Below, one piece after another: positions 1 to 12,223 of a DNA stretch of 64,000 bases. The notes beneath the pieces were generated by a model. It was not told the DNA's origin and did not search any database. It worked only from the letters and a program-made list of their open reading frames with translations. The stretch lies in contig JXTB01000330.1 in NCBI GenBank assembly GCA_002914805.1, forward strand, positions 335,618-399,617, in the 5' to 3' direction. The stretch is from Parasponia andersonii. Lineage: Eukaryota > Streptophyta > Magnoliopsida > Rosales > Cannabaceae. Within the stretch, counting starts at the first letter, position 1; each line of letters begins with the position of its first letter. The position numbers and the translations under genes are program-made.

Positions 1-1589
1 ACAAAAAGACCAGTTAAACATTATTTCCCAAATTCAAAGTTGTAATCAATAAAAATGAACATGTAATTCTCTAAAGTAGCAAAGATAAATAAATCTGTAA
101 ATCATTGATAGTCCAAATAAAACATAATAACCTAGCTTAAAAACAAAACTGCTGGATCTTTCAAAAAACTTACAGAAAGAAATATGCACAAATTAGTTAA
201 TTGTAATAATTTTTTGTACCATGGTAGACTTAGAAATTGAAAATCAATCAGTAGTTCTATAATCTACTTTTGCACGTCAGGTCAGGTGTGAACCAAATAT
301 GTTTTTATGCTTTTTTGTTTGGTATAATTGAAGAGAAAAAAAAGTTTAAAAACCAAGACTTAATCATTCTGTATGTTTTCATATTAATGCAAATAAACCT
401 ACATACTATAAAAAACTGAATTGCTAATTTGACCAACTCACAAAGCAAACTAATCTGCTACTTGAAAGTACAATAAAAAATGTCAATTAATTGCCACTTA
501 TTGCTTGAGTGTGCTCTATGTGGAGATCAATTTAGATTATCAAGAACAAGAAAGATAAAAGCAAGTTCTTACATATTAGGTGAGAGACACAAACTTTGAA
601 TAGAACCTGTCAACTATGACCAACAGTAAAAGTGTTAAGCTGAAACAAAAGAGCAAAAATCAGCAAAAAAAACCATATTAAAAAAAGCAAGAATTAGCAA
701 AACCCAATAGATAAAAGCAAAGACTTTCAATACAAGTTCAGACCAAATAAAAAATGTCACAAGTTGCTCCAAGTTTAGGCCTGTCTAGCTTAGTCTATAG
801 AGTTACTTGAAAGATTATAAGAGAATAATAAAAAAAGGATAATAATCTGTACATGCCTATTTAGGACAAATTACATATAAGCTATGTTGTCTTTTTTCTT
901 TCTCAGCTTTTGTTCTCTCTTTAATGGCTTATCACTCTCGTCACAATTTCAAACATAGACTCTCCCTCAGATTATGTGTTTAAATACTAAGCAAATATGA
1001 CAAGAAGATCATAGATTCAAATGAAAAACAAAACAAACAATGGAAATATGAGAGAATAGATAACGACATAATATAAAAAACACAAAATATCAAATGTCAC
1101 AAATAAACTTTGAGTAACAGACTCACAGGTATATTTTAGAGCCTAAAGTCAAGGGATGAGCTGAACACACAAAAATTAAAACAAAAGCAGACACAAATCT
1201 TGAAATAATGAGCACACCCAAATTTAAGATTGAAAATAAACAAAGTTAATATCTTGAAACACTGCTTTTAATCATCATAATTTCAAGTTTTTTAATCATC
1301 ATTCAACAAACTCCGAAAAATTGCCAAACTCTCTCAGGCAAATAATCAAACACCTTCTGAGCAAAATGAAATTATAGTTGTTCCAAGCACCACAATACAT
1401 CTCAAGCCTCAAATGGATTACGAAATACACAAGCCATCTTCATTCTTCATTATATATAATAATTCATCAAAATCTCAGCAACCAGCGAGTAAAGCTTCAA
1501 CATACAAACCCTGCGAGACTAGCTGGTACGAGACTGTTGCAGCAAGTTACTAGACCCTCTGAGGCCTAAGGAGCTAGAATGAATGGACG
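1..1589. other. AT-rich stretch with no recognisable gene
   Basis: The sequence is strongly AT-rich, with A and T runs and frequent stops in all frames. I found no coding stretch with recognisable protein similarity on either strand. If the leader proposed at 1590-2215 is real, this region would be intron or untranslated sequence of a minus-strand gene that continues beyond the left edge. I cannot show that from the sequence. Confidence 0.4.
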
Positions 1590-2215
1590 TCACTCACTCA
1601 TAAAGGCTAAGTGGCAGACTAGGATTGATTGCCGTTTTCTGGCAGTTGTCATCGCTTGCTGGTTGAAACCTTCGCTTATCTGATAGCAATGGTCGAGTGG
1701 GTGCGGCCCAGTAAGAAGAGCGAACACGATCTCTCCTCTCTTGACTATAGTATTATGAATCCAGAAATGCAAGCAATAATCTAGAAAAATAAAACCCAAA
1801 AAATCACAACAAAACATCATAAACCTGAAAAACTGAAAGTAAAGATGCATAGAAAACGAACCAAAGAGGGCAAAGACATAGATAGCTATGAAATCTTCAT
1901 TGAATTTCTTTTCTCCTTCGTCAGATCCCAGCAATTAGAGAGAGAAAAATCTGAAACGAAGCTATTTGAAAGAGAATTAGTGCTGAAATAAGGAAATTTA
2001 GGTTAAATTAGATAGAAATAAGAGAGCATTAGGATTGAAGAATGAACAACAAAGATTTAGCGTTGACCCATTGAATAAAACCAAGGAGATTCTTCATTTT
2101 TGAGAGAGCTCACAAGATTAGGGATTCAATGAGAGAGAGAAGAGAAATAAAGCATAGAGAGAGAAAGAGTGAGACAAAATATTTTTTGGGAAACTGTGTA
2201 TTTTTTTTAGCGTTA
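1590..2215 (-). promoter_or_regulatory. possible 5' leader of a minus-strand gene leaving the window
   Basis: Read on the minus strand, the region starts with CT-rich, TCTCTC-type sequence near 2100-2180, which is typical of plant 5' leaders. A very short ORF follows (begins MKNLLGFIQW, about 18 codons, start near 2096). Next comes an open frame at 1590-1934 encoding 114 aa with a hydrophobic middle and no family I recognise. The hydrophobic part reads like translated intron (T-rich). The pattern fits a 5'UTR with an upstream ORF and an intron, but no splice pair is convincing and no body of a gene is visible. It could equally be chance. Confidence 0.22.
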
Positions 2216-2317
2216 AAGCTCTAAATTTTTCGAGGAAAACTATTTATTTCTTTTTATGTTTTGCAGGAAATGCGTCACCCCCACCCGCGCCCAAAATTTT
2301 CCTTATTTCTAATAAAC

Positions 2318-5300
2318 TAATGTAACACTTTTTCTAAACTGTTATTAATCTAGTGTTATAAAAAGGTCCTATCGTTGTATATCTCTTGTAAGCTCCTTAA
2401 TTTCGGCATCCTTTCAATTGAACTGCTGCTTGAAGATGATCCTAGTATTGTTTCTTGATGAGTGCTTGCTATTGGTGAAGTAGATGGGGTAATAGGCTCT
2501 TGCAGTTCTTCGCTTACTTGCTCCATTTTTCATTGCTCGCTTTCTTCTTCAATGTATGGTAGGAAGTCATAATTTCCCTCTTGTATGTTTCATTCTTAGG
2601 TGTTTTCTTCGTCAAACTCTACGTCATGACTAATACTGGTCTTGTCATTGCTTGGATTGTAAAGCTCATAGCCTTTTGAGTTAGAGTCATAGCTAATGAA
2701 GATAAACTTCTCACTTTTATCGTCGAGCTTCGTTCTCTTTTCATTAGGCACGTGAGTGTAAGCTATGCTTCCAAATACTCTTAGGTGAGAGATTCTAGGC
2801 ATTCTTCTGCTCTAAGCTGCTTATGGTGTCTTTCCCCATATACTTCTTATTGGAGAGCGATTTGATAGGTAAACTGCACAAGCTATAGCTTTACCCCAAA
2901 TCTCTTTTGCCATTCCTTTACTCTTGAGCATGCTTCTGGCGATGTCAAGGATTGTTCTATTCTTCTTTTCTACGACATCATTTTGTTAGGGAGATTTTTG
3001 TACTGTTCAAGGGCGGCAGATGCCGTTGTCTTCACAATACTACTGAAACTCGTGGGATGTGAATTCTCCTCCTCCATCAAATCTCATTGCCATGATACTT
3101 CGACTATTTTCTTTTTTAACAAGTGCCTTGAACTTCTTGAATTTTTCGAATACTTCTAATTTCTCTTTCAAGAAATACACCTAGTTCTTTCTTGAAAATC
3201 ATCGACAAAGAGGAGAAGGTAGTTACTCTTACCGAGAGAGCTTAGTCTTATAAGACCACACACATCCATATGTATAAGCTCAAGCAGTTTATAAGCTCGT
3301 GAACTTAATTCTCTTGGAAAACTTCATCTGAATTGCTTTCCCAATAAGCATTCTTCACATAATTGGTCTAGTTGACTGATGAAAGGTAGAGCTTGTACCA
3401 TCTCTTTCTTTACTAATAATTCTACACTGCTAAAATTGAGACGTCCAAACTTTAGGTGCCAAAGCTATGATGAATCTTTGTAGTAAGCCTTTAGACACTT
3501 TGCTACATCATTTTGAATGTATAACAAGAACATTCTGTATCTTATCATCTGCACTTTAGTGATTAACTTGTTTCTATTATCTCTTAAAGAAAGACTATTT
3601 TCTTTTATGTGAATATCATAGCTTTTTCCTAAGAGTTCACCAAGACTCAAGATATTACTCTTCATGTTAGGCACGTAGTAAACATTTGAAACAAATTGAT
3701 GTTCTCTATTTCTCAAGCGTATGAGAATTTTACTTTTGCCCTTTACTTTGCCTTAGAATCATCTCCAAATGAAACATTCCCAGTCGCCGCCTCGTCAAGC
3801 TCTATAAACATATCTCTTCTTCTACATAAATGAATGCTTGCTCCGCTATCAAAGTACCATATATTTTCTTAGTACCCAGTAGTCTCCTTTCATGCTAACA
3901 ACAACATATTTTCCTCTTGCCTTTTATCTTCAGCATAGTTGACTCTCTCTTACATCTTCTTTGGAGCTCTATATTCGCAAGTGTAATGATTATATCTCTG
4001 ACAGTTGTGACACTTAGTTTGGGACTTATCATGCCAACGCCGCTAGTTATCTTTTCCACAACCTCTTATCGAGCTTTTTCTTCTATCTTCATTTTCATAA
4101 TTGTTGTTGAAGTATCCTCTTCCTCTTCTTCCACGTCTATGATCTCTTTTTTGGCCACGTCCTCTTCCATTGCCGAAATCTTATTCTTTCTCTTGGAATT
4201 GAGCCTTGAGGAGCTGCTCATTGAAATTTTACGTCTTCTTTTTCTTTTCTTCATGGACTTGTAAGGAACCCAAGAGTTGTTTTATTGTCATGGCTTCTAA
4301 ATCTTTTGTTTCTTCAATGGCAGTAATAATATTCTCGAATTTTAGATCTAACAATGGAAGAATCTTTTCCATGGTTGTAACATTTTCTAGTTTCTTATTA
4401 TTTCTCTTCATTTGGTTGGAAATGGTTAGAACTCTAGAAAAATAGTCAGAAACTGACTCAATCTCTGTCATGTGTAGCAAATCAAATTCCCCTCTTAGAG
4501 TATGAAGGCGAACCTTTTTAACTTTTTCTTCTCCCTTGCATGAGATTTGAAGTTTCTCTCATGCTTCCTTGGATGAGATTGCACTTGTGATTTTCTCAAA
4601 CCCATCATCATCTAAGGCTTAGTAGAAGAGGAAGAGAGTCTTTTTGTCTCTCTTTCTTAAGTCTTTTAAACTATCCCTTTGTGTTGCGGATAGATTCATC
4701 TCATCTCTTGACTCTTCGTAGCCTTTCTCCACTATATCCCAGACATCATGTGCTCTAAGGAGAACCTTCATTTTGATAGTCCTATTATCAAAGTTGTTAC
4801 CATGGAGTGGTGGAATTCAAAGAGATGCTAAATTATCGGTAGCTATAACTCTTAACAGAGTGAGATTTTGGAAATTTCGACTACATGGATGAATTCGAAA
4901 CGTCGAAAAACCTTACGATTGACAAGTTTATCGGCTAGTCAAAGTCAACCACTCAGCCAACAGTCAATGTTGGTCAACAGTCTAGCTAACGGCGTGGTTA
5001 ACGGCTCCGACAGCTTAGTCAACGGCGTGGTCAATGGCTCTGACTCAGCTCAACTCGGTAAGTTGACTCAGTTTATGGCAGCAAACTTTCGATCACTCGT
5101 TTAGACTCATTCGGACTCCGATTAGGTTGATTTTTGTAGCAGTGTGTTCGTCTTGTCGAGACAAATGGCTAAGACTCTCAATCTTAAGAATCCTTTTCTA
5201 ATATGGAAGATCAGTCAAAACTGCAACCACAAAACATACTTAGAATTTCAAAAGAACTCACAACCTCACTCTGATACCACTTTATTAGAAATAGGGGATT

Positions 5301-5661
5301 TTTAAGGCAAGAAAGGCTAGAGAGACTAAGGAAGAAGCTAGAGAGAATTTTTAATGGAAGAGAAAAACTTATATTACTACTTGAATTATTTTTCTTTAGC
5401 TTGATACAAATGGGAGGAGGAGTACTTTATTTATGTTACTCCAAGGATGACTCTAGATGGTGTAAGAATATTTCATCTAACCTCTAACAACTTAATTAAT
5501 TATACTATCTAGTAAATTCAAGAATACTCTAGAAACTAGGGTATTAAACTATAGGCTATTAGATACACACACCAAAATAAACCCAACTCATAACATAAGC
5601 TCAATTAACTAAATTACTTATCTATAGCCCAATGGGTCACAAATAAGTTTATTTTCTAATA
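2318..5661 (-). mobile_element. Copia LTR retrotransposon remnant (broken)
   Basis: Parts run in Copia order on the minus strand: an LTR (5283-5661), a primer-binding site matching initiator tRNA-Met (5269-5279), an untranslated leader, a gag region (4229-4480, UBN2-like, with [10 protein letters not shown] and [14 protein letters not shown]), a lysine-rich region, the segment between protease and integrase (3465-3716, VYYVPNMKSNILSLGELLG), and the integrase C-terminal region (2596-2802, HLRVFGSIAYTHVP and GYELYNPSNDK). A linker-like RSLQEIYND lies near 2370. The copy is broken at many places and is old. It sits in the LRR part of the CNL pseudogene, whose coding sequence stops exactly at its LTR. 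The left boundary is approximate. Confidence 0.85.
5283..5661 (-). repeat. 5' LTR of the Copia remnant, with adjacent PBS
   Basis: About 379 bp between two short, inverted, degenerate LTR ends (TATTAG-type). It is followed on the minus strand by the primer-binding motif TGGTATCAGAG (plus-strand 5269-5279). Just beyond its outer end the LRR coding sequence reads SCPQIYKLRLYGKI and LLEDDQF, so the LTR marks the insertion point in the resistance gene. No matching second LTR is evident at the other end of the copy. Its outer end shows only a short resemblance to sequence near 2317. Confidence 0.65.
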
Positions 5662-5947
5662 AATTGGTCATCTTCTAGTAACTTGACTATTTTCCCATAC
5701 AAACGCAACTTGTATATTTGAGGACAAGATGATATCAGTGGTGTTAGGTTTACCTTTTGCCTTAATATATTCATAATGACAAGTTACTCAAGTGAATTTG
5801 GTCGAACCTGTGTAGTGCCTGTAGGCTTGAAGATTCTTCCCCAGTGTTCGTGGCAATATAAATATTTAGCTTTCTAAGATTCATAAGTTTCAGCAAGTCA
5901 TTTAAATCGAAGTACTTCGTCGAAATATTCACCAATGTTAGCAAATT
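5662..5947 (-). pseudogene. CNL resistance pseudogene, distal LRR segment
   Basis: Translation of the minus strand gives LLTLVNISTKYFDLNDLLKL, then MNLRKLNIYIATNTGEESSS, and, in another frame, SCPQIYKLRLYGKI and LLEDDQF. These are typical plant RPP13/RPP8-like leucine-rich repeats, which recognise effectors or modulate NB-ARC activity in intact genes. The segment continues the LRR interrupted by the solo LTR at 5953-7391: KLWLDNLS before it joins NISNLLTLVNIS after it. At least one frameshift and in-frame stops lie around 5760-5800. The segment ends abruptly at the Copia LTR (5661), and no LRR 3' end or stop is visible further left, so the 3' part of the gene is gone or too decayed to see. 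Confidence 0.85.
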
Positions 5948-5952
5948 GCTAA

Positions 5953-7391
5953 TGTTAGGTCCAAAAGTTTGGCATTCTAAGTAGCAAAGTTTTAAGAGCT
6001 CAAGTTGATAAAAAGAAAAAGATGTTGTTACAACAAGTTTGAAGTTATTACAACAAGTCTGATATTGTTACAACAAGTATTAGTTTTACAACAACTGAAA
6101 CTTGCATTTTTCTTTATATGGAAACCTTCTAAAATGTGTCCAAACGTGTTTTGTCTCCATATTTGATGATTCTGATGATAATATAGGTGAAATATAAATA
6201 GAATTTCATGCACAGCCGTATAGGATTTTTTTCCTATTAATTTTCAATCAATTCCTTTTATATTTACCATATATATCATTGATTAATTCCTCATCCTTTT
6301 GTCCTTGATTGATATCTTATTGTATCTTTTTACTCAATGAATTTAGACAGGTTTCTGAAGAGAATTCATAAGGATTTTCGTCCTTAATTATTGCTGAAAA
6401 TTTGCTCATCAATTAATTAAGTTTCTTTTAGTTAATTGATTTGATTTGATAAGTTGTTCTGATTAGATTCCCTGATCTGTTGTAACAACTACGGATATTT
6501 AAGCAAAGATTAGTTAATTTTCTTAAATCTTAGCTTTTGATTGATATTAATTGAGATATGATTTTCTAAGTTAATTATCAATCTTTGACAGGTTAAATGA
6601 AGATATCTAGTTGTCTAAATCGTGTCTAAACCAAATTAAAAGAACAATCATGAATCTGGACATTTTCTTAGTAATTGTTCAGAAAGTTATTGCAACAAAC
6701 TTTCTGGCTGATTACAATATTTATGGAAAGATTTTGATTTTGTTATTAACTCTTTCCTTATTTGATTTCAGCCTATTCACACTACAATGGACGACCAAAG
6801 GGGCTGGAATTCACTTAGAAAAGCTCTACTATTCCAAGGAATTATTTATACACTTCATTGAGAGAAATATACTTAGAGAGAGTTTTTGTTTGTAAGGCAT
6901 AGAGCATGTTCTATGGCCATTGAGTGAATTAGCGAGCTTTAGGATTTTCTAGGTACTTTGTTTGAGTGCATCTTGTTCTTCGGGAGGAAGAACAATACGT
7001 CTTCGGGAGGAGACAAATCCAGACCAGTGAAGGGAGTTCATGTGTGAAGGATCAACAAGACGAGAAGAGCTCACTAAACAAGATTAGTGAAGTCATTACA
7101 ATGCATTGTGGTAATTAAAAAGAGGGAGTCTTTTATTGCGTTAGTCAATTGGTGTTTGTAATTTTTATACTTTACTAATTTATTTAATCTCTGGGCGTAG
7201 CCCCGTGGAATAGGAGAGGTCCGAACCACGTTAAAAATGTCTTGTGTTCATTCTTTATTTTCTTGTTCTTGTTGCAATATTTGCACTTGTTGTTGCAACA
7301 ACTTTTCATACATGTGTTACAACATAATTAATTAATTATTAAAATTAATCAATTAGTTAATTATTTGGTAACACCTAAAATAGATCTTTCA
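5953..7391 (+). mobile_element. solo LTR (probably Copia, SIRE-like) with 5-bp target duplications
   Basis: The unit starts TGTTAGGTCC and ends GATCTTTCA. It is flanked by perfect 5-bp duplications GCTAA at 5948-5952 and 7392-7396. Removing it restores continuous LRR coding sequence. It has no internal coding region, primer-binding site or second LTR, so it fits a solo LTR of 1,439 bp. The segment GGGCGTAGCCCCGTGGAATA near 7194-7213, then GAACCACG, resembles the region preceding the polyadenylation site in long Copia LTRs of the SIRE/Maximus group. The motif TTACAACAAG recurs several times at about 20-bp spacing in 6025-6085. Strand is assigned by LTR polarity and is tentative. Confidence 0.8.
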
Positions 7392-7396
7392 GCTAA

Positions 7397-8468
7397 GATT
7401 ATCCAACCACAATTTATTACTACTTGCAGTAAAATATTTTGGTAAATATAGGTGTCTCAACTGCTCTAACTTGCACAGCATATTTGAAATCTTTGAAGAA
7501 CCGAAAGTTTTTACCCGTAAATCCAAGGTTTGCGTGCATCTCGAATTTCCAATGGATGAGGGCAATCTTTCTATATGTGTCCTTCAAACTTAACAACCTT
7601 AAGTGGACTAGATTTCCAATTTCTTTGGGTAACTTAAATATTCTAAAAGAAGTAATAGAAGGGAGATTTTCAAACGTCAAAACTCTGAGTGCATGGAAAC
7701 AGTGAAACAATGGCCTCATTACTTACTCATAACGATTAGATTCTGAATTGAAGCATATAAAAGACCTAAGGCATCCATCAATATTATTAACTAAAGGAAG
7801 CTACTGATTATCAATGCCAACGGATTTCAAATGGATGGCAAGTCTGCGAACCTTATAAGATGGCATTAGAAGTGATTCCATGCTAGACGAGAAAGGAGCC
7901 AATACCTCGTTTATGCTTTGAAAATCGACAACTTGTAGGAAGTTTTCTTCTTGCACCTTTAATTAGCTCAAGTCTCTCATGAGATCATGAATACGACATG
8001 TTTTGATTCTTCAAGTTAAATCCCACTCTCCTTCTTGAATCATGCACCTTTGCAGCAATTCACATAAGCATTCATATGCCATGTCTTCCAAGTTTTCCGG
8101 TAGAATTCCTCTATGTTTACCCAGTAACATTAAACCTTCTGCCATCCATATTCGAGTCAGTTCTTTTACCCTTATCTCAACATCTTCAGGGAAATGAGCC
8201 ATGTACAGAAAGCAAAGCTTCAAGTGGTATGGCAACTCATCAAAACTCAAACCCAACACCCATGAGACACCTGAATAGTTAGAGTTTTGCTCATGAATTT
8301 TGCCTTTCCTAATGTATGTCTTGACATTATTATGCAACCTTTCCCACTCATCCATTGTGTGTCTAGTAGATAGAGGTCCACCAAGTACAATGATCGCCAA
8401 TGGTAAACCATCACAGTATTCAAGCATCTCACGTGCCAGTATTTCCATCTTTCTGTCATCTATGGAAT
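7397..8468 (-). pseudogene. CNL resistance pseudogene, NB-ARC C-terminal half, winged helix and first LRRs
   Basis: This continues the resistance gene begun at 27190. Open sequence at 8011-8448 shows the GLPL motif (CDGLPLAIIVLGG), RNBS-D (CFLYMAHFPED) and winged-helix sequence (RIWMAEGLM). The MHD region follows as CRIHDLMRDLS near 7990, then RRLAIHLKSVG. LRRs begin at LPKEIGNLVHLRLLSLKD and continue after a frameshift as IERLPSSIGNSRCTQTLDLR and KLEQLRHLYLP. At 8468 a good 3' splice site (GGTATTGCAG, minus) opens the exon in frame with DDRKMEILAREML. Several in-frame stops and one clear frameshift (near 7590) show it is a pseudogene. The segment ends at the GCTAA target site of the solo LTR. 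Confidence 0.9.
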
Positions 8469-9570
8469 CTGCAATACCAAATCAAAAAACAAAAACGTCA
8501 AAGGACTAACCACATTTTTTTGTAAGCATGTGCTTTGTGTAGCAATATTCATGCTACAAGAAAACTTTCAGGTTTAGCTTAACTTACCAATACAATAGAA
8601 AGGATCTATGAAAATGCCAATTGCCTAAGTTAATGTAATAATATATATATGTATGTATGTATATTTTCAAAACATCAAAATTTGATAATATCACAAAAGA
8701 TGCTTGAAATAGTAGATAACTATATAGTTCACGGAAATAATGATTTAAGTCTTACTTGGCAACATCAATGTTTTTAAGTATTTTTGTTTAGAAAATAAAT
8801 AGAAGTCAAAAATTATTTTTGGGAAAAATGGTGTTTTTCTTGGTAATGCTTGGTATTGACATTTTCATTCTATTAACCAAAAACAGAAAACTAAGCACAT
8901 AAATATAATCAATTAAGGCCTTCGACTTTTGCACTTACTTAAATGGCAACCCTTCAATTCATGCAAAACATTCCAATATAAAAGTGCTTAATTTATGAAA
9001 CCCATCAAATTAGATCTAACAAGAAGCTAGTAAGTAGAAGTAGAAAGTCTTCAGTGTTCAGTCTAGTTAAGAAGAAAAGCCCATATTAGCTTGCTTCACT
9101 CCTTGGTTAAAAACACTTGGATAGATGGACCAACAAAAAATCACACCAATCTATGCTAGCAAGTTTTAAGTTGGAACAAAACGTATGACGTCTTCTTTTT
9201 TTTTCTTCCTTTTTTTAAGAGGAAAATGGTACCTTCATTTTTAAGACACAATGATCCTAAGAAGTCTGATTGGAGATTCTTCAAACCACTTGAATACATA
9301 ATTGTCTACATTCTTTTGCTACCAAATTCCGTTGACAATCTAATTACACTATTGGATCTCTAGTAATTATAGAGTAATGTTGAAAAAAAAATCTCTCTTT
9401 AGACGAAAATTCTAAATTTTAAATATTGGTAATTCACACTACCGTCAAATCATGTCTCAGTGAATGTCTCGTTAATAGTTTTGGCTTATATTGAAAACAG
9501 TATTAAATAATATATTAGAAGTAAAACTACGTGAGACAGTAATTAGTTAATCATGGAGCTATGTAAAAAT
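8469..9570 (-). other. remainder of a CNL intron
   Basis: AT-rich sequence without coding potential lies between the 3' splice site of the second CNL exon and the target site of element A. With element A removed it joins 26108-26160 to give an intron of roughly 1.16 kb. The proposed donor is at 26160 (C|GTGTAT) or 26149 (AATAG|GTAATG). The first keeps the reading frame across the junction (FGK to SIDDRKME). A TA/TG-rich microsatellite occurs at about 8641-8665. Confidence 0.6.
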
Positions 9571-9575
9571 ATTAG

Positions 9576-10393
9576 TCTTGGTAACGATTCTTACCAGCTG
9601 TCCACGTGTCTCTAAACTGCTGATATTATATCTACCAACTGTCCACGTATCCTCGCTATCCTAGAGAGCTTCTGACTTCAGGTCGGGTCGGAGAGGTGGG
9701 GGTGACCACCTGCAAAGACTCTCCGATGCTTAAGTTAGATATTTATCCTTGAGGTTGAGTAGCAAAGGTCAAGTTTTTTCTCTTGCTTATAAATTTTTAT
9801 ATATCCCTCTCTGTATGTGTATATGCCTTCTTTTTTTTTTCTCGGGGAGACGCATGGCTCATATATATAGTCCTGGAACTGAGAACCTTCAGGCTCTCAA
9901 ACTCAGGATTGAGTACCTTTTTTCATCATGACTTACTCCAGAAATCACGAGTTATGGTTACTGTAATTTCCCTTGCATCGTCGTGACCTGCTTTCCATCG
10001 TCCCCTATGGCTCGAGCTCGGTGGGGGCGAGACTTTGACAAGCCGCCGTCGTATCAGGACGGTTTGCCCAATACGCACACCTACCCAGGATTGCATTAAA
10101 TGCCCTGTCTGGGTCTGAAGCAGTGCGCTGCTTCCAATGATCTTCTGGCAGAAGGCCCTCGAGGCTCCTGACCCCCAACTGTCGAGGTAAGAATTGGACT
10201 AGGCTGAAGCCGTCCAGGGTCTAGGATGGATTCGGCCCTTGCCTCCGATAGCCCACGGGCCCATACGGTACCACGTGCAACTCATGTGGCTTTTAAGCGG
10301 TCCTTCTAGACACTTGTCAGATAGTGTATCCCGTATGACCTGTTCCGTCACTTAATTGTCCACGTGGTACATGATCTAAGAGCGTGTCCCACA
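9576..10393 (-). repeat. 3' LTR of element A
   Basis: 818 bp, directly repeated at 25292-26102. Shared blocks include CGATTCTTACCAGCT at the left end, CTCGAGCTCGGTGGGGGCGA-like GC-rich sequence in the middle, and CATGATCTAAGAGC near the right end. In element orientation (minus) it begins TGTGGGACACGC and is preceded by a purine-rich tract (GGGAAATGGGGGTAGT), as expected for second-strand priming. The outer edge abuts the ATTAG target duplication. Confidence 0.85.
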
Positions 10394-12223
10394 ACTACCC
10401 CCATTTCCCTAGTTGATAGATTCGCATTTATCAAGTGGGGAAATCATGCCTCTGGTCCAACAATTCGAAGGTTACACATGACTCATCACCGTCATTTTTC
10501 TTAATTACTGACACCGGTGCACACCAACCTGTGTCACGATTTTTTTAAATTTTGAAATTCTAGTGCTCCCATCTTCCTTGCATTGCTCTCCTCCAGGGAA
10601 GACTTTTCAGCTCCCCTTTTATAAAAGCCACGCTTATGCTCATTTCTTAATTTACCAAAATCTCCAAGTATTCCAGCTTTCTCAAATTTTAGGGTTTCTA
10701 AATCTTCCCTTTTCTAGAAACCTTCGCTCTCTTCGATTGCATCCAAGACAATGGCCCCGAACCTGAGTCAGAAGGTCCGCCTCGTTGCAAATTCCGAGTT
10801 GGGCTCGTTAAGGAGGTATCTCTACTTCCCTAGCGGAGTCACTTTACAAAGGGTCGAGGGCCCGGCAAACTAGTACCTTCGGCCCTCTGCCCCTGAAGGC
10901 TCCATCGTCTTGGGGAGGAAGCACCTGGAATGGCTGCGGTTTCTCCTTCCTCCCCTGGTCCACCAGTTTTTCAAGCTAACGGGGATTCACCTGATGTAAC
11001 TAAATGCCAACGGGGTCATGATCCTGATGGGGCTATCTGCTCTGTCGGTCCTCCTCAACGTGCATATCGAACTGGAGGTGATCTTTTATGCCTACAAGCT
11101 CACCCTCATCCCCAAAAAGAGCTCTTACTCTACTTTCTACCTCCAGCCGCTCCCGGGACACCACGTTTTTTGAGGTCTGCTGAGGTTGGATAAGCAATGG
11201 GATTCTCACTCCAAGTTATATGCTGTCGGAGGGATGTGATGCTCTCCTTGGGTGAACAGAGAGCATTTCCAAATTTCCCCATTTTTCTTGCAAAGTAATT
11301 ACTGAATCGCGATTTTCGGGTCTGCGTGCACTTTGTCCATTTTTACTCATGATATTTTGCTTCGTGCAGCTTCTATGGAGGAAAGCAGGTTCGAGCCGTG
11401 GCTGTCGGTGGGATGGCTCAAAGAGCTGGAAGGAGTCATCGTCTTTGGGTCCTCTAGGGATCGCTGATACATTCAAGCCATTTTGAATCCCAAGGTGATG
11501 AACACGATGCCGAGGATGGTCTCATATCTCCTCTTTTCACTGGACATGAGGGTCATCACCAAGCACCTTCAGAGCCAGCTTGACGCCTCAGCTCTGAACT
11601 GGTTCCACCGGGATGAGCAGAATCTCATCACCATGGTGAGTAATCAGATTACAGTCTCGAGCTAGCTGGCGGGTCCCAATGATCTGGTGGTGCTGACTAG
11701 TCACGAGCTTGAAGAGGCGGTGAGGCTCGTGACGGAGTGCGTCAGGCTCCGATGAGAGGAAGCCGCTGCCCCCAAGAGGGTTAGGGGTGAGTTCATTTTA
11801 TGCCCTAAGACTCCGTTGATCAGGTCATGGCTGCATTTTAATCACATTACTTGCTCTTTCAAGTTCAGACACAGGCCCTTCGGCAGACCCCTCCCCGGCC
11901 AAGGGGAGTACTATTACGCACAGAGTCTGATCCAAGATCCCCGCTAGTCGATGTCTGATGGTGTCCTCTGATGATGAGGCAGGGGGGAAGGGAGTTGTCA
12001 CCCCAAGAATAGGCTTGAACGACGACCTAGAGGATCTGTTCTCATCAGGAGGTGAAATGCTTGTGGTGCCCTATCCCGAGGCAGGCGGGCCCGTGACTCA
12101 GGAGGCGCCGGCCATAAAGATCGTGTATGGCAAAAGGGTGCCTTCAAGCCTGCCAGGGGAGCCTGCTGCTCCAACTTCTTCCACTCCTAGCTCTGGTCCG
12201 AAGCCGGCTGCGAGGTCCGGCAC

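Noticed and set aside
3917-4264. Plus-strand 115-aa frame rich in Ser, Phe and Ile
   Set aside because: It lies opposite the acidic and lysine-rich gag region of the Copia remnant and is its antisense shadow.
7420-7719. A single 99-aa LRR protein frame
   Set aside because: Only the first half matches LRR sequence; the true LRR continues in another frame, so this frame is a product of a frameshift in the CNL pseudogene.
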